In this document: piece after piece, positions 44,224 to 53,118 of the stretch | Numbering within the stretch: the first letter of the stretch is position 1 | Layout of the letters: each line of letters opens with the position of its first letter | Assembly: GCA_937905825.1 (NCBI GenBank) | Contig: CALCXM010000011.1 | Location: forward strand, 59,280 to 123,279 | Direction: 5' to 3' | Source of the DNA: an uncultured bacterium | Lineage (GTDB): Bacteria; Planctomycetota; UBA1135; GCA-002686595 | Length of the DNA stretch: 64,000 nucleotides | Position numbers and translations under genes: made by a program | Notes under the pieces: model-generated | The model's database searches: none | What the model saw: the letters and a program-made list of their open reading frames with translations, nothing else | What the model was told of the DNA's origin: nothing

Positions 44224-46332
44224 TCAGGGCAGCCAGCTGACCTCGATCGCGTTGCTCAAGTTGGAGAGGGCGAACTCTGCGGTGCAGGTGCCGAAGGCCA
44301 CGTCTCGGTACCAGAGTTGGTAGGTCTTGGTCTGGCCCGCGGTGACTCCACCGAGCGCGGCCAATCCCGAAGACGAGTAGGCGTAGCCTTGGCCATTCAT
44401 GACCAAGTTCTCCAGGCGAATCACATCCCCGCCAACGCAACGCAAGCCGTTGCCGAGGATTTGCCCGCTCGTCAGGGCGAGTTTGCCTTGGAAGATGAAG
44501 CCTGCATGATTCGGGGTCACACCCGTGCAGCGTAGTTCGAGGCTGTCCGCGCTCACACTGGGTTGTCCCAGGGAGAAGAGCAGGGCTCCGCTGCTGAAGG
44601 CGCTGTTCGCGCAACCGGCGCGGCCGCAGGAAAGCTTGCCATCATTGTTGTTGGCGCAAGGGCAGTCCCCCTCGGACCCATCGCCGAAGCAAAAGGCGCG
44701 CGGACCCTCCGGCTCCAAGCGCTTGTCCAATTCGTACTGAAGCTGGACGTAGGCCGCCATCGCTTGAGGCGTGGTCGGCGGCAGCAGGTTGTTCAACTCC
44801 AAGGGGTCGGTGCCCAAGTGGAAGAGTTCATCTCCCCCATTCAAGCGTCGAATCAACTTGTAGCCGGCCTTGTTGCGAACCGCTTCGCGCGCGGGATCTG
44901 CGAAGTCCCAACAGCTTTCGCCCGGGCTAAAGCGAAAGCCAAAGTTGTAGCTAAAGATGTGGGAGCGCACCGTGTCCGCAGCTCCGAGCAGCACCGGCAT
45001 CAAGGAGACTCCGTCCGTCTGGTAGCTCTCCCAATTCGGCAGGGTGGCCTCTGCGATGGTTGCCCAAACGTCGACGGTGGAGGCCAGGGCATCCACTTTC
45101 GTTCCGCGACGCGCTTCTGCGATCCATGCGGGTGCTTGAATCGCTGGGTGCGCACCGACGATCAAGGGAACCCGAATCCCCTGCTCATAGATCGTCAGCT
45201 TCGCGTGGCTCGGATCGTAGATCGGAGGGGGCTCCAAGGGCGAAGTCGGCAAGGAATGGGTAGGCGACGGAGTGGGCGTGAGCGCGAGTCGTTCCGTGCC
45301 ATTGTCGGATCGAATGATGACGATGGTGTTCGCCCGCTGATCCTCCGTCAGACCGGCCAGGACATCGCCGATCGCCTTGTCCGCCGCCTCCACCATCGCT
45401 TTCATGCGGCGATGAACCAATTGATAGGTGTTGGGATCCGGGTAGTCCGGATCCTGCGGGTTGCTGCTCGGCGAATAGGTCAATCCTGTGGCGAAGGGGA
45501 ATTGAGCATTGCCACGCATCGTCGCGCCGGGGGCCAGCTCCGAATCAGGAACCACCGTCTTCCAGGGCGCGTGTCCGTAGTGAAACCACTGACGCAGGAC
45601 AAACGGTGTGCCGTCCGTCGGAAGCATCGCGAGAGCATCCGCCACTTCCTGGCTATGCATCGACGTGGTCTGGTGCGCGAGTTGGCTGGCACCGGCGTTG
45701 GTCGCCGCGGTTTGGGTGTAGTCCGTGTAGCCGCCGTCGTAGCCGCTCCCAGGGCCGAGTCCACCGTGCTGGGCCGGGTTGGTCAAGCATCCGCGGTACT
45801 CGCTGACACCACCGTCAAGCACGGGGCTCATGGGGTCGTCTTGGCCGTTGCCCAAGTGCCACTTGCCCACTTGCAGATGTAGGTAAGGCGTCGACTCCGC
45901 AGCGTGGGCCAGGGGCAACGCCATCATCGCTGAGGTCAGGACGTTGTGCGATTCCAGGTCGACCGTGCCACCAAGACCGGTTCCGTAGGGGTGGCCTGCC
46001 GAGATCAAGGGCTGCCGGCCAGTCAGGGCGGCGGCGCGGTCCGCGGAGCAGACCGGGTAGGCCCAAGCGTTGCGGAACGTGAGCCCGTGGGCTGCGATCG
46101 CATCGATGTTGGGCGTGGCGGGGTACGCGTAACCCGCGGGCCACTGGTTCTCGGCGTCATAGAGTTCGAGGAAGTCGATGCCGATGTCATCCAGCAAGAA
46201 CTCGATCACGTTGTGTTCCGTTTGCCCCGGATCTCCGGGCTCCCCAGCACCACCTTCCTGCGGGACGGGAAGGGTGATCGCCAAGGGCATCAGCAGCGAG
46301 AACAACACAGCGGTAGACGTAGACACCGACAT
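44224..46332 (-). CDS. Formylglycine-dependent sulfatase with C-terminal module
   Basis: 702 residues, signal peptide MSVSTSTAVLFSLLMPLAITLPVP. The formylglycine signature CSADR (Cys95-Arg99) within YPVCSADRAAALTGRQP is intact and matches C-x-A-x-R, so an anaerobic or aerobic maturase could convert the cysteine. Metal residues include the acidic pair in EFLLDDIGID (Asp48, Asp49) and IIRSDNGTE near residue 345. The sulfatase domain runs to about residue 550. The last 146 residues or so (nt 44224-44664), beginning CPCANNNDG and ending YQLWYRD...EVSWLP, are the lineage module, most like that of the giant propeller protein at 25360. Substrate unknown, probably a sulfated polysaccharide. The module may hold the enzyme at the cell surface. 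Confidence 0.94.
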   Translation of the reverse strand: MSVSTSTAVLFSLLMPLAITLPVPQEGGAGEPGDPGQTEHNVIEFLLDDIGIDFLELYDAENQWPAGYAYPATPNIDAIAAHGLTFRNAWAYPVCSADRAAALTGRQPLISAGHPYGTGLGGTVDLESHNVLTSAMMALPLAHAAESTPYLHLQVGKWHLGNGQDDPMSPVLDGGVSEYRGCLTNPAQHGGLGPGSGYDGGYTDYTQTAATNAGASQLAHQTTSMHSQEVADALAMLPTDGTPFVLRQWFHYGHAPWKTVVPDSELAPGATMRGNAQFPFATGLTYSPSSNPQDPDYPDPNTYQLVHRRMKAMVEAADKAIGDVLAGLTEDQRANTIVIIRSDNGTERLALTPTPSPTHSLPTSPLEPPPIYDPSHAKLTIYEQGIRVPLIVGAHPAIQAPAWIAEARRGTKVDALASTVDVWATIAEATLPNWESYQTDGVSLMPVLLGAADTVRSHIFSYNFGFRFSPGESCWDFADPAREAVRNKAGYKLIRRLNGGDELFHLGTDPLELNNLLPPTTPQAMAAYVQLQYELDKRLEPEGPRAFCFGDGSEGDCPCANNNDGKLSCGRAGCANSAFSSGALLFSLGQPSVSADSLELRCTGVTPNHAGFIFQGKLALTSGQILGNGLRCVGGDVIRLENLVMNGQGYAYSSSGLAALGGVTAGQTKTYQLWYRDVAFGTCTAEFALSNLSNAIEVSWLP

Positions 46333-46512
46333 TCAGAAAACCCCCTAGTTAGCGCATAGTGGCGGACTTCCAAGAAGTTAATGGACGGAGCGAAATCGCG
46401 CTATCTATTCAGATCGAATCCCCTAGTCCGCAGTGTTATTCCCTTTGGCTGTTGCTCAGAAGTCTTAAGCAGACCTGCAAGTCCTTTGTTCAATACCCGT
46501 CCAAACAACCGA

Positions 46513-46580
46513 TTGTTGCCCCTCAGGAGGAATGTACCGTCCCTTTGCTGCGAGCTATTTACCTGCTTAGGGGGCAACAA
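46513..46580 (-). promoter_or_regulatory. Hairpin-forming leader between HEAT and sulfatase genes
   Basis: TTGTTGCCCCT (46513-46523) can pair with AGGGGGCAACAA (46569-46580) with one bulged base, around a 45-base loop. It lies in the AT-richer 275-base gap upstream of the sulfatase, so it could be part of the sulfatase leader RNA. Function unknown. Confidence 0.35.
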
Positions 46581-46581
46581 C

Positions 46582-46602
46582 AAAATGTGCGGCAGCGCAC
46601 GA
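46582..46602 (-). terminator. Possible terminator of the HEAT-domain gene
   Basis: On the minus strand GTGCG-CTGC-CGCAC followed by ATTTTGTTGTT, a few bases past the stop at 46607. The stem is short (five pairs). Confidence 0.5.
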
Positions 46603-46606
46603 ACGG

Positions 46607-48973
46607 CTACCACCCCATGAGTCGGCGTTGCCGCACGAAGTTCGTCAGAAGGCGCAGCATCGAATCGTCAGTGATGTACTGCGCCGCCTGGCTATCGGAC
46701 TTCCAAGACTTCTCGCCGACCGTTTCGCGGATCAGCGCGAGACTTGTGCCCATGTGATTCACGGCGAAGGCCATGCGCTGGTGCGGCTTCTTCAAGCGCA
46801 AGGCTCGCGGAAATTGTGGCTCGGCCATGGGACTCGCCAGGTCGAGCAGAGTGCCGTGGCCAGCGCGGAACCAACAGGACAGATTGCCACCTCCCCAACG
46901 CTCCGCTGACTCTGGGCTTTCGATCAAAACTTCGACCCGTTCCGGTTGGAGCACTTCGATCAAGTGACCGCCATCCAGTTGACTGAGCGGCAGCGCGTCC
47001 GGCCCGAAGACCCCGCGCGTGAACGTGCTTTCCTTCCGTTGGACATTGGCGATCACATGGCCAGCCGGCTTCTGCTTGGTCTCCAGAACACCCAGCAAGC
47101 CGGGCTCAACCTGTTGCACGGTTTCCCCGCTGCCACCGCCAGATCCGGAGAGCAGTCCGCCGACCTTCACGAACCAACGCAAGCGCTCCAACTCTGCCTC
47201 GCTCCATGGGCTCGCGCAATTCACCACGAGCGCTCCCCGGGCGTTGAGCGCGGCCGCTTGCAAGCTGCCATGCGGAATCGAGCGGTGCTTGATTCCCTCG
47301 CGCTCGAGGGCCTTGATCAGCGCTCCTTCTTTCCCGTCCATGACCATGAGGTCCATGCCTTGGAAGATGATCTCCCGGGATGCATCCGGTCCGAAACGCT
47401 CCTCTCGATCGATCTTGCCGCCCATCTTGTAGAGCTCAACTTCGCCCTCGGCCTTGTTCCACCACACGGACCAATCCTTGTGATCGGTCCCAAAGGAATC
47501 GCCCCGGCGCAGACTGCTGAGATAGCTCATGGCGGTCTCCGCGACAGCCGGGTCCTTGTCCGCGAGCGCTGTGATCAAAGCCGGGATGCAGCTCGCGCGC
47601 TTGACTTGAGTTAGCCCCACCACCGCCGCCCCGCGCAGCTTCCAATCCGCGTGGGTTGTCGCCATGGTGATCAGCGACTTGGCCCCCCAGCGATTGCGGG
47701 TACGCCCCAAGGAAACGGCGGCGCATGCAGCCACCGTCCAATCGGGGAACTCGAGGGCTTCGACCAAGGCGCCGGCCACGGCGGTCTCTTCCACGAATTT
47801 TCGATGGCCCAAGGCGACCACCAAAACCTCCGCAATCTCGGGACTGGGCGCGCTCTTCAACTGCTTGATTGCCCAGTGCATTCCAGCATTGGAGCCAACT
47901 GGCTGGAAGACCAAGATCGCTTTCAGAAGGGCCAACCGCACGCGCCCGTCACGCTCGCGGTTGAACATGGCAAAGGCCACCTTCTGCGTCTCCGGGCCCT
48001 TCAGAGTTCGCAGCATGTTGGCGGCAGCGGTGCGCACGCTGGGGTCGTCGTGACGACGCAGCATGATCGTCATCCTCAAGAGGTCGAGGTCCTTGGCCCA
48101 GGGCTTGTCAACGGCGAGTTCCCCGAGCAAGGCCGCGCGCAGTGCGACTTCGGGCAATTCGTCCTGGCAGAGAGCTTGAAGCGTCTCGGTGAACAGACCG
48201 GCCGCCCCGTCCTGCATGGCGTCCAAGGCGGCGATCGTCGCAGGCACTGCCCGCCGCAGGACCACATCGTTGATTTTCGCTTGCGCCAAAAGTTGGCGCA
48301 AAGGCCCCACCATGGAAGCGTGCGGGTAACGCATGGCCAGCTCCAAGCCACGGGTGCGAACTCCCAAGTACCCGGATTCCAAAACCTCACGGAAAGTCGC
48401 TTCCGGACTCAGGCGAGCGAAGGTCAGCATGGCCTCTGCCGCCGCCACGCGCACACCTGCGGACTCCGACATCAACAGCGGAGCAAGCTCTGCCGGCAAC
48501 TCCGGTTTCTCGAGCAGAGACGCCACAAGGGTCAAGGCCTCGCAGGTGTATGCGGGTTGAGCACCGAGCTTCTTCAAGAGCGCCTCGTTTGCAGCGGGCG
48601 CATCCAGCTTGGCCATGGACTGGGCAGCAGCCATGCGCAGCTCACGGATGGGTGCGGTCACGGCGAGCTCCGCCAACAGGCGCAGGTCTTTCTCATCGCC
48701 AAACTCCGCCAGGCTTTTGGCGGCCAAGATCGCGATCTCCCAGTCATCGTCCTTGAGCAGCCGCCGCAGAATGATCGGAAGCTCGCTCCCCCCCTCCGCA
48801 ATGACCGCCTGGGCCGCCGTTAGACGGACGCTTGCGTCCTTCGAGCGCAAGTCCGCACTCGAGGGCCCAGACCGGGCCGCACCAGCGGAAATCAGGCTGA
48901 AGAAAAGGACAAGGCAAACGCCGGCGCGAAAGGCACGAACCGGCAGCATCGGGGGGATCGACTGTAGCTGCAT
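46607..48973 (-). CDS. Secreted HEAT-repeat protein with C-terminal GATase/DUF4159-like domain
   Basis: About 788 residues; ATG at 48973 (MQLQSIPPMLPVRAFRAGVCLVLFFSLISAGAA) gives a signal peptide, ATG 48949 is equally possible. Residues 35-530 hold about a dozen HEAT repeats (VRLTAAQAVIAEGGSELPIILRRLL, RELRMAAAQSMAKLD, DPSVRTAAANMLRTLKGPETQ, TVAACAAVSLGRTRNRW, WKLRGAAVVGLTQVKRAS). The C-terminal 240 residues contain an alpha/beta domain (GALVVNCASPWSEAELERLRWFVKVGGLLSGSGGG), like the DUF4159/ThuA-type glutamine-amidotransferase-like domain usual in planctomycete HEAT proteins. No catalytic cysteine was identified. Likely a periplasmic scaffold. It precedes the sulfatase gene on the same strand with 275 bases between. 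Confidence 0.86.
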   Translation of the reverse strand: MQLQSIPPMLPVRAFRAGVCLVLFFSLISAGAARSGPSSADLRSKDASVRLTAAQAVIAEGGSELPIILRRLLKDDDWEIAILAAKSLAEFGDEKDLRLLAELAVTAPIRELRMAAAQSMAKLDAPAANEALLKKLGAQPAYTCEALTLVASLLEKPELPAELAPLLMSESAGVRVAAAEAMLTFARLSPEATFREVLESGYLGVRTRGLELAMRYPHASMVGPLRQLLAQAKINDVVLRRAVPATIAALDAMQDGAAGLFTETLQALCQDELPEVALRAALLGELAVDKPWAKDLDLLRMTIMLRRHDDPSVRTAAANMLRTLKGPETQKVAFAMFNRERDGRVRLALLKAILVFQPVGSNAGMHWAIKQLKSAPSPEIAEVLVVALGHRKFVEETAVAGALVEALEFPDWTVAACAAVSLGRTRNRWGAKSLITMATTHADWKLRGAAVVGLTQVKRASCIPALITALADKDPAVAETAMSYLSSLRRGDSFGTDHKDWSVWWNKAEGEVELYKMGGKIDREERFGPDASREIIFQGMDLMVMDGKEGALIKALEREGIKHRSIPHGSLQAAALNARGALVVNCASPWSEAELERLRWFVKVGGLLSGSGGGSGETVQQVEPGLLGVLETKQKPAGHVIANVQRKESTFTRGVFGPDALPLSQLDGGHLIEVLQPERVEVLIESPESAERWGGGNLSCWFRAGHGTLLDLASPMAEPQFPRALRLKKPHQRMAFAVNHMGTSLALIRETVGEKSWKSDSQAAQYITDDSMLRLLTNFVRQRRLMGW

Positions 48974-49128
48974 TGTGGAGAGCGTTGAGACCGGGGGATC
49001 TCGCCCGCAGGGGCGCGAATCCATTAAACACTATCCAAACAAAAGCGGGGCGCGGTCTTGTTCCCCATCCGAGGGCAGGTCCCGATGTTGCGAGGACCCT
49101 CTGCGGTGTGGGGACCGCAGGCAGACAG

Positions 49129-50325
49129 CTAGTTTGCCCGCAGGTACGAATCGACTCGCTCGGCAGCCAAGCCCGCGTCGCGGATGGCGCCCGCCAAGGA
49201 AGCGAGCCGTGCTGCCTCCATGTAGTGCTCCTTGGAGCGCGCTCGCTCTTCATGCCCAACCAGCATCGGGTTGGATTGCAGTCCGTTGAGCCAGGAGAGG
49301 AAGGCGAGCCCCGCCTTGTAGTGTTGGGTCGGCGCGCAAAACAGGTGTCGACTCAAGGCTTCGCACGGGGTCATCAGCTGCGTGTAGCTACGCTCATCGC
49401 CGCGCGCAAGAAACTGCAAGGCCAGGGACGCGGGCTCCGCGATGCCATCGAAGATGCCGAGCAGCCCGTGACTGAAATCGCCAGTGGGCACACGTCGCGT
49501 TCCGATGGTGGTTTCCCCGGTGATTGGGCCTCCGGTCATCAACTGCGCAAAGTTGAAGTCGTCGCCGGTCAGCAGAATTTGGTCGCGGGTGGCGAGCTCC
49601 CTTCGCAGACGCAGTTCCAACTCCGCGTCCAGTAGGGAGAGTTTCGCTCCCCGCAAAGTCTGTGGATGAGCGGCGAGAATGCGCTCGAAGCTCCTCCCGG
49701 GGAAGTAGCCAGCTAGGGCCGGAAGGAACATCTCCCCCAACCAGTGAACGAAGAGCGGCCCATCAAGGGACTCGGCAATGCGGCCGTAGACGCGCACGTA
49801 GCCTTCCTCTTCGTAGCTCTGTTCGCAAAGCCAAAGCAACGGCAGCAGAATCGGGATGCCGCCTGCCGCTTGGATGGCGCGGGCTTGAAAGACCACGCCT
49901 TCCACCAGTTGGTCTTCGTCATTGACACGCTCCAAGTGATCGACGCCGGCGCCGGCCACGAATCCGTGCTTCAAATTCAAGGCTCCACAACCTTCGATCA
50001 GATGGGAAGCGTTCTCCCAACCGATCAAGAAGCGTTGGGCCGTGTCCATGGCCTCCGCGATGCCGAAGCCTAAGTCGTCCAAGCGGCGGCGCAGGGCGAA
50101 GGTGGAGTCCCAGTCGACCGCTTCAAAGATCTCGCCCGGGGCAATCGGCTGGTCGAAGCGCTGATCGACCTCCCCATAGGAGTTTTTCAACACCAAGTGC
50201 GCTGCAGCGTAAACGAGCCGGACCGCCGGTTTCGAGGCACTCTGCGCCAACTTGACCCGATAGGCATCGAGCACACCATCATCGATTTGGATGGTCTGAG
50301 TTCCGAACGCGATCGACCGCTTCAC
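49129..50325 (-). CDS. DUF993 family protein, aldolase-like
   Basis: GTG at 50325 overlaps the stop of the upstream transporter gene (GTGA), so translation is coupled; 398 residues. The sequence matches DUF993 (TIM-barrel, dihydrodipicolinate-synthase-like): GVVFQARAIQAAGGIPILLPLLWLC, GPLFVHWLGEMFLPALAGYFPGRSFERIL, GDFSHGLLGIFDGIAEPASLALQFLARGD, and ILLTGDDFNFAQLM. Family function is unproven, but members are found in sugar or aromatic degradation clusters and are thought to cleave or condense carbon-carbon bonds. It is the last gene of a four-gene operon (enolase-type enzyme, OYE, transporter, this gene), so it probably acts late in the pathway. The 3' end is followed by a 155-base gap to the HEAT gene. 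Confidence 0.88.
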   Translation of the reverse strand: MKRSIAFGTQTIQIDDGVLDAYRVKLAQSASKPAVRLVYAAAHLVLKNSYGEVDQRFDQPIAPGEIFEAVDWDSTFALRRRLDDLGFGIAEAMDTAQRFLIGWENASHLIEGCGALNLKHGFVAGAGVDHLERVNDEDQLVEGVVFQARAIQAAGGIPILLPLLWLCEQSYEEEGYVRVYGRIAESLDGPLFVHWLGEMFLPALAGYFPGRSFERILAAHPQTLRGAKLSLLDAELELRLRRELATRDQILLTGDDFNFAQLMTGGPITGETTIGTRRVPTGDFSHGLLGIFDGIAEPASLALQFLARGDERSYTQLMTPCEALSRHLFCAPTQHYKAGLAFLSWLNGLQSNPMLVGHEERARSKEHYMEAARLASLAGAIRDAGLAAERVDSYLRAN

Positions 50326-51680
50326 GAGAGGATCGCGTCCCACCAGCCGGGCACCTTGCTCCAAGCAAACCAGCCCAAGAATCCGACGAGCACCGCCGTG
50401 CTAACCACCATGCCAACACGCCAGAGAATCCCCAGGCGTCCAGTGGGCAAGTCAGCTCCGAGGTAGCTCTTGCTCCCCTGCAAGCGGATGAAGCCGATGT
50501 AGGCCACCGGCAAGAGGAACCCGCAAAAGACGTTGGTCGGAACGGCGACCCACAGTCGCATGTCGTTCCAAAACACCGATCCCAAAACGCCCACGGCGGG
50601 CAACAAGAGCCCCAGCTTGTAGCGTGGGCCTTCCGGTTTCCAACCGAACATCTCGCACAGGGCAAAGCCCGAGCAGAGCATCTGCATGGTGATCGACGAA
50701 ACGGCCATGGCCACAATGCCCAGGCCGAACACCCACATGCCGACCGTCGGACCGAGTCGATCCGGAGCGGCCAACATCTCCGCCGCTTGCCAGGGAGCGA
50801 TGTTCTTGCCGCTGAACAGCTCCGGGTCCCCGTAGTAGAAAACGCTCGCGGAAGCGATCACCATCAAGCTGGCGGCGATGGCGTAGGGCAGAAACATTCC
50901 GAAGCCCAAGTCGATGCGCGCCAAGCGCCGGTGGTCCCGACCCCATCCGCGCTTGCGCAAGGTGTAGGGGTACACAAAAACCATGTTGGCCCCCACCGCA
51001 GCGGCGAGTCCGGAGACCACCAGTTCAGTTCCGATCACTCCGCTGTTCTCACCGGGAATCCGGAAGGGCACGAAGCCCTCGAGCAGATCCTCCGGGTGGG
51101 GAATGCCCGACTTGATCACCACAAAGCCAAAGCAAGCGATGATGAACCAGACGGTTCCTTTGATGATGTTCTCGTAGAGCCGAACAAAGCGCGGCGTCGA
51201 GTCATACAGCAAGGCGACAGCGACACACCAAACCAGGGCCGCCGCTCCCATGGCCCCGCTCGACACTTCGTAGCCCGCGTTCTCCGCCAGGGCCACCAGC
51301 ATGGCGCTGGCCAGGGCGTACTGGGCGAACTGCCAAATGATCGACGAGGCGATTCCTCCAAAGGCCCAGCCATAAGCGAAGAACGGTCCCGCATGGCGCT
51401 TCATGGCTTGGAACGGATTCTCGCCCGTGGAAAGCGTCTGGTGCGCCACCGCCGAAAGCACGATCACTCCGAAGAGCATCGCGACCGGAGCCACCCAGAG
51501 CAGTTGATAGCCGAAAGCCGCCCCCGCGAAGATCGACGCGAAGGCCGTTCCTCCGCCGAGAGTCATGGCCGACTGCATGTACCCCGGTCCGATCAAGCGC
51601 AGGTAGCCAAAGGTCCGGGGCAGGAAGCTCTTGGCGTCCAGGGCGTGCAGTTGCCCGATCTCGTCGTCTTGTTCGCTCAA
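50322..51680 (-). CDS. NRAMP-fold transporter lacking the metal-binding motif
   Basis: Start TTG at 51680 overlaps the OYE stop (TTGA), with AAGGAG eight bases before it, which settles the start; 452 residues, about eleven membrane helices. The NRAMP frame is plain (LRLIGPGYMQSAMTLGGGTAFASIFAGAAFGYQLLWVAP at residues 27-65). Where metal transporters have DPGN in helix 1, this protein has GGGT (residues 42-45). In helix 6 the MPHN-type motif is replaced by VFVYPYT. It should therefore not carry Mn or Fe the usual way, and probably moves an organic substrate for this operon or another ion. Cytoplasmic membrane. Transcribed with the OYE gene before it and DUF993 after it. Confidence 0.9.
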   Translation of the reverse strand: MSEQDDEIGQLHALDAKSFLPRTFGYLRLIGPGYMQSAMTLGGGTAFASIFAGAAFGYQLLWVAPVAMLFGVIVLSAVAHQTLSTGENPFQAMKRHAGPFFAYGWAFGGIASSIIWQFAQYALASAMLVALAENAGYEVSSGAMGAAALVWCVAVALLYDSTPRFVRLYENIIKGTVWFIIACFGFVVIKSGIPHPEDLLEGFVPFRIPGENSGVIGTELVVSGLAAAVGANMVFVYPYTLRKRGWGRDHRRLARIDLGFGMFLPYAIAASLMVIASASVFYYGDPELFSGKNIAPWQAAEMLAAPDRLGPTVGMWVFGLGIVAMAVSSITMQMLCSGFALCEMFGWKPEGPRYKLGLLLPAVGVLGSVFWNDMRLWVAVPTNVFCGFLLPVAYIGFIRLQGSKSYLGADLPTGRLGILWRVGMVVSTAVLVGFLGWFAWSKVPGWWDAILS

Positions 51681-53116
51681 CGCAATTTCTCCTTGATCTG
51701 CTTCAATCGACTCGCGTCTTCGCTTTTCTTGTAGTGGGCATCCAGGGGGTAACAACCGCTGCGCAGGCCATTGCGCGGTCCCGTTGTGCAGTCGCTGAAG
51801 GTGCGACAGATCAGGTTGCGCTTCAACTTGTTGCCGCGCAAGACATCGAGGGGCAAGTCCGGGTAGCTCAAGACCATGCGCCCCAGTCCGACGAAGTCCA
51901 CGTGGCCTCGGGCAACTTCGTGTTGAGCCACGTGCGGTAGCCACTCTTGCAAGTAGCTGTACCCGGTTCCAACCAAAGCCAACTCCGGAAAAGCCGCTTT
52001 GCATTGGCGCGTGATGCGCAAGTGTTCCGCCACTTGCATCAGCGGGTCCGCGGGCGGTTGGTAGCCATCACTAGGCGGGTAGGCAGCCGGCCGTTGCAAG
52101 TGCGGGTTGTAGTAGGGCGAACCCAAGGTCAGGTTCACCAGTCGGATGTTCAGGTCCTGCACGAGCTGCAAGAACTGAAAGCTCTCCTCCAAGTTCACCT
52201 GGCGCGGATCTTGATCATCGACCCCGAACCCATAGGAGTAGGGCAAGTGAGAATCCCAACCGATTGGCTCGCCGCTGCGATCGCTTCCCGGCGAAAAGGG
52301 GAACAAGTCGCCGATCGAAACGCGCACCGCCACGTCCAAACCCGGGCAAGCGGAGCGGATGGCTTCGACCGCGTTGCGGAAGAAGCGCGTCCGATTCTCC
52401 AGGCTTCCGCCATAGGGGCCCGGGCGCGTTTTGGCTCCGAGCAATTCGTGCAGCAGATAGCCGTGACAACACTTCACGTCCACAAAATCGAAGCCCGCTT
52501 GCTGAGCGATGATGGCGGCGTTGACGTAGTCGCCCGTCAGATCGTCGAGCTCGGTGTCCGTCAGCAACGCCCGGTCCGACGTCACGCCCGCGCGCTGGTC
52601 CAACACCGGATGCCGGTAGGCGATGCGCGGAGCCGGCCCCGCCTGGGTCGGTCGGCAGAAGCGGCCGGAGTGCGTGAGCTGCAGACCGATGGAAAGGTCC
52701 TCGGTCGAGCCACACTCTTCCTTGTGGGCCTCCACCAAACTCTGGCGCAGGGTTCGGAGACCTCCAACCGTGTTCGCGTTCGGATTGATGTGCAGTTGAT
52801 GTGGATTGGCGCGTCCAGCAGCGGTCACCGCCACCGCTTCCCCGCCCCAAATCAACTTGGCCCCGCTTTCACCAAAGCGTTGCCAACGGCGCAGGGTGTC
52901 GACGCTCGGCAAGCCTTCGGGGGTCGCGTCCCAGCCTTCCATCGGATGGATCGCCCAGCGGTTGCCGATCACCCGATCGCCCAGTGAGTAGGGCTGCGCG
53001 AGGGCACCCTCGGCTCCGAACAACTCCGCATGGCTGCTCATGTCCGGCGCGACCTGCGTCCAATGGGATTGGAAACTCTGCCAATCCTTGTGCCGTCCCG
53101 GCGTTTTGAAATCCAT
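51677..53116 (-). CDS. Old-yellow-enzyme / NADH:flavin oxidoreductase family protein
   Basis: ATG at 53116, 479 residues; the in-frame extension to 53269 overlaps the upstream gene. FMN-binding OYE barrel features: NRWAIHPMEGWDATPEG, LQLTHSGRFC (residues 146-154), FVDVKCCHGYLLHELLG (about 211-227) where most homologues have HGAHGYL, PYGGSLENRTRFF (FMN phosphate contacts), and GLGRMVLSYPDLP near the C-terminus. A cysteine-rich tail (LICRTFSDCTTGPRNGLRSGC) could bind an iron-sulfur cluster, as in larger 2,4-dienoyl-CoA-reductase-type members, but the extra flavin and NADPH domains are absent. The substrate is probably an activated alkene or a dehydration product of the enolase-family enzyme. 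Second gene in the operon, starting two bases after the first gene's stop. Confidence 0.9.
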   Translation of the reverse strand: MDFKTPGRHKDWQSFQSHWTQVAPDMSSHAELFGAEGALAQPYSLGDRVIGNRWAIHPMEGWDATPEGLPSVDTLRRWQRFGESGAKLIWGGEAVAVTAAGRANPHQLHINPNANTVGGLRTLRQSLVEAHKEECGSTEDLSIGLQLTHSGRFCRPTQAGPAPRIAYRHPVLDQRAGVTSDRALLTDTELDDLTGDYVNAAIIAQQAGFDFVDVKCCHGYLLHELLGAKTRPGPYGGSLENRTRFFRNAVEAIRSACPGLDVAVRVSIGDLFPFSPGSDRSGEPIGWDSHLPYSYGFGVDDQDPRQVNLEESFQFLQLVQDLNIRLVNLTLGSPYYNPHLQRPAAYPPSDGYQPPADPLMQVAEHLRITRQCKAAFPELALVGTGYSYLQEWLPHVAQHEVARGHVDFVGLGRMVLSYPDLPLDVLRGNKLKRNLICRTFSDCTTGPRNGLRSGCYPLDAHYKKSEDASRLKQIKEKLR

Positions 53117-53118
53117 GC

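Noticed and set aside
44563..48823. Long + strand frames of 390-440 residues under the sulfatase and HEAT genes
   Set aside because: They are antisense to well-supported genes with clear domains, and their translations are Arg/Gly/Gln-rich without recognisable folds.
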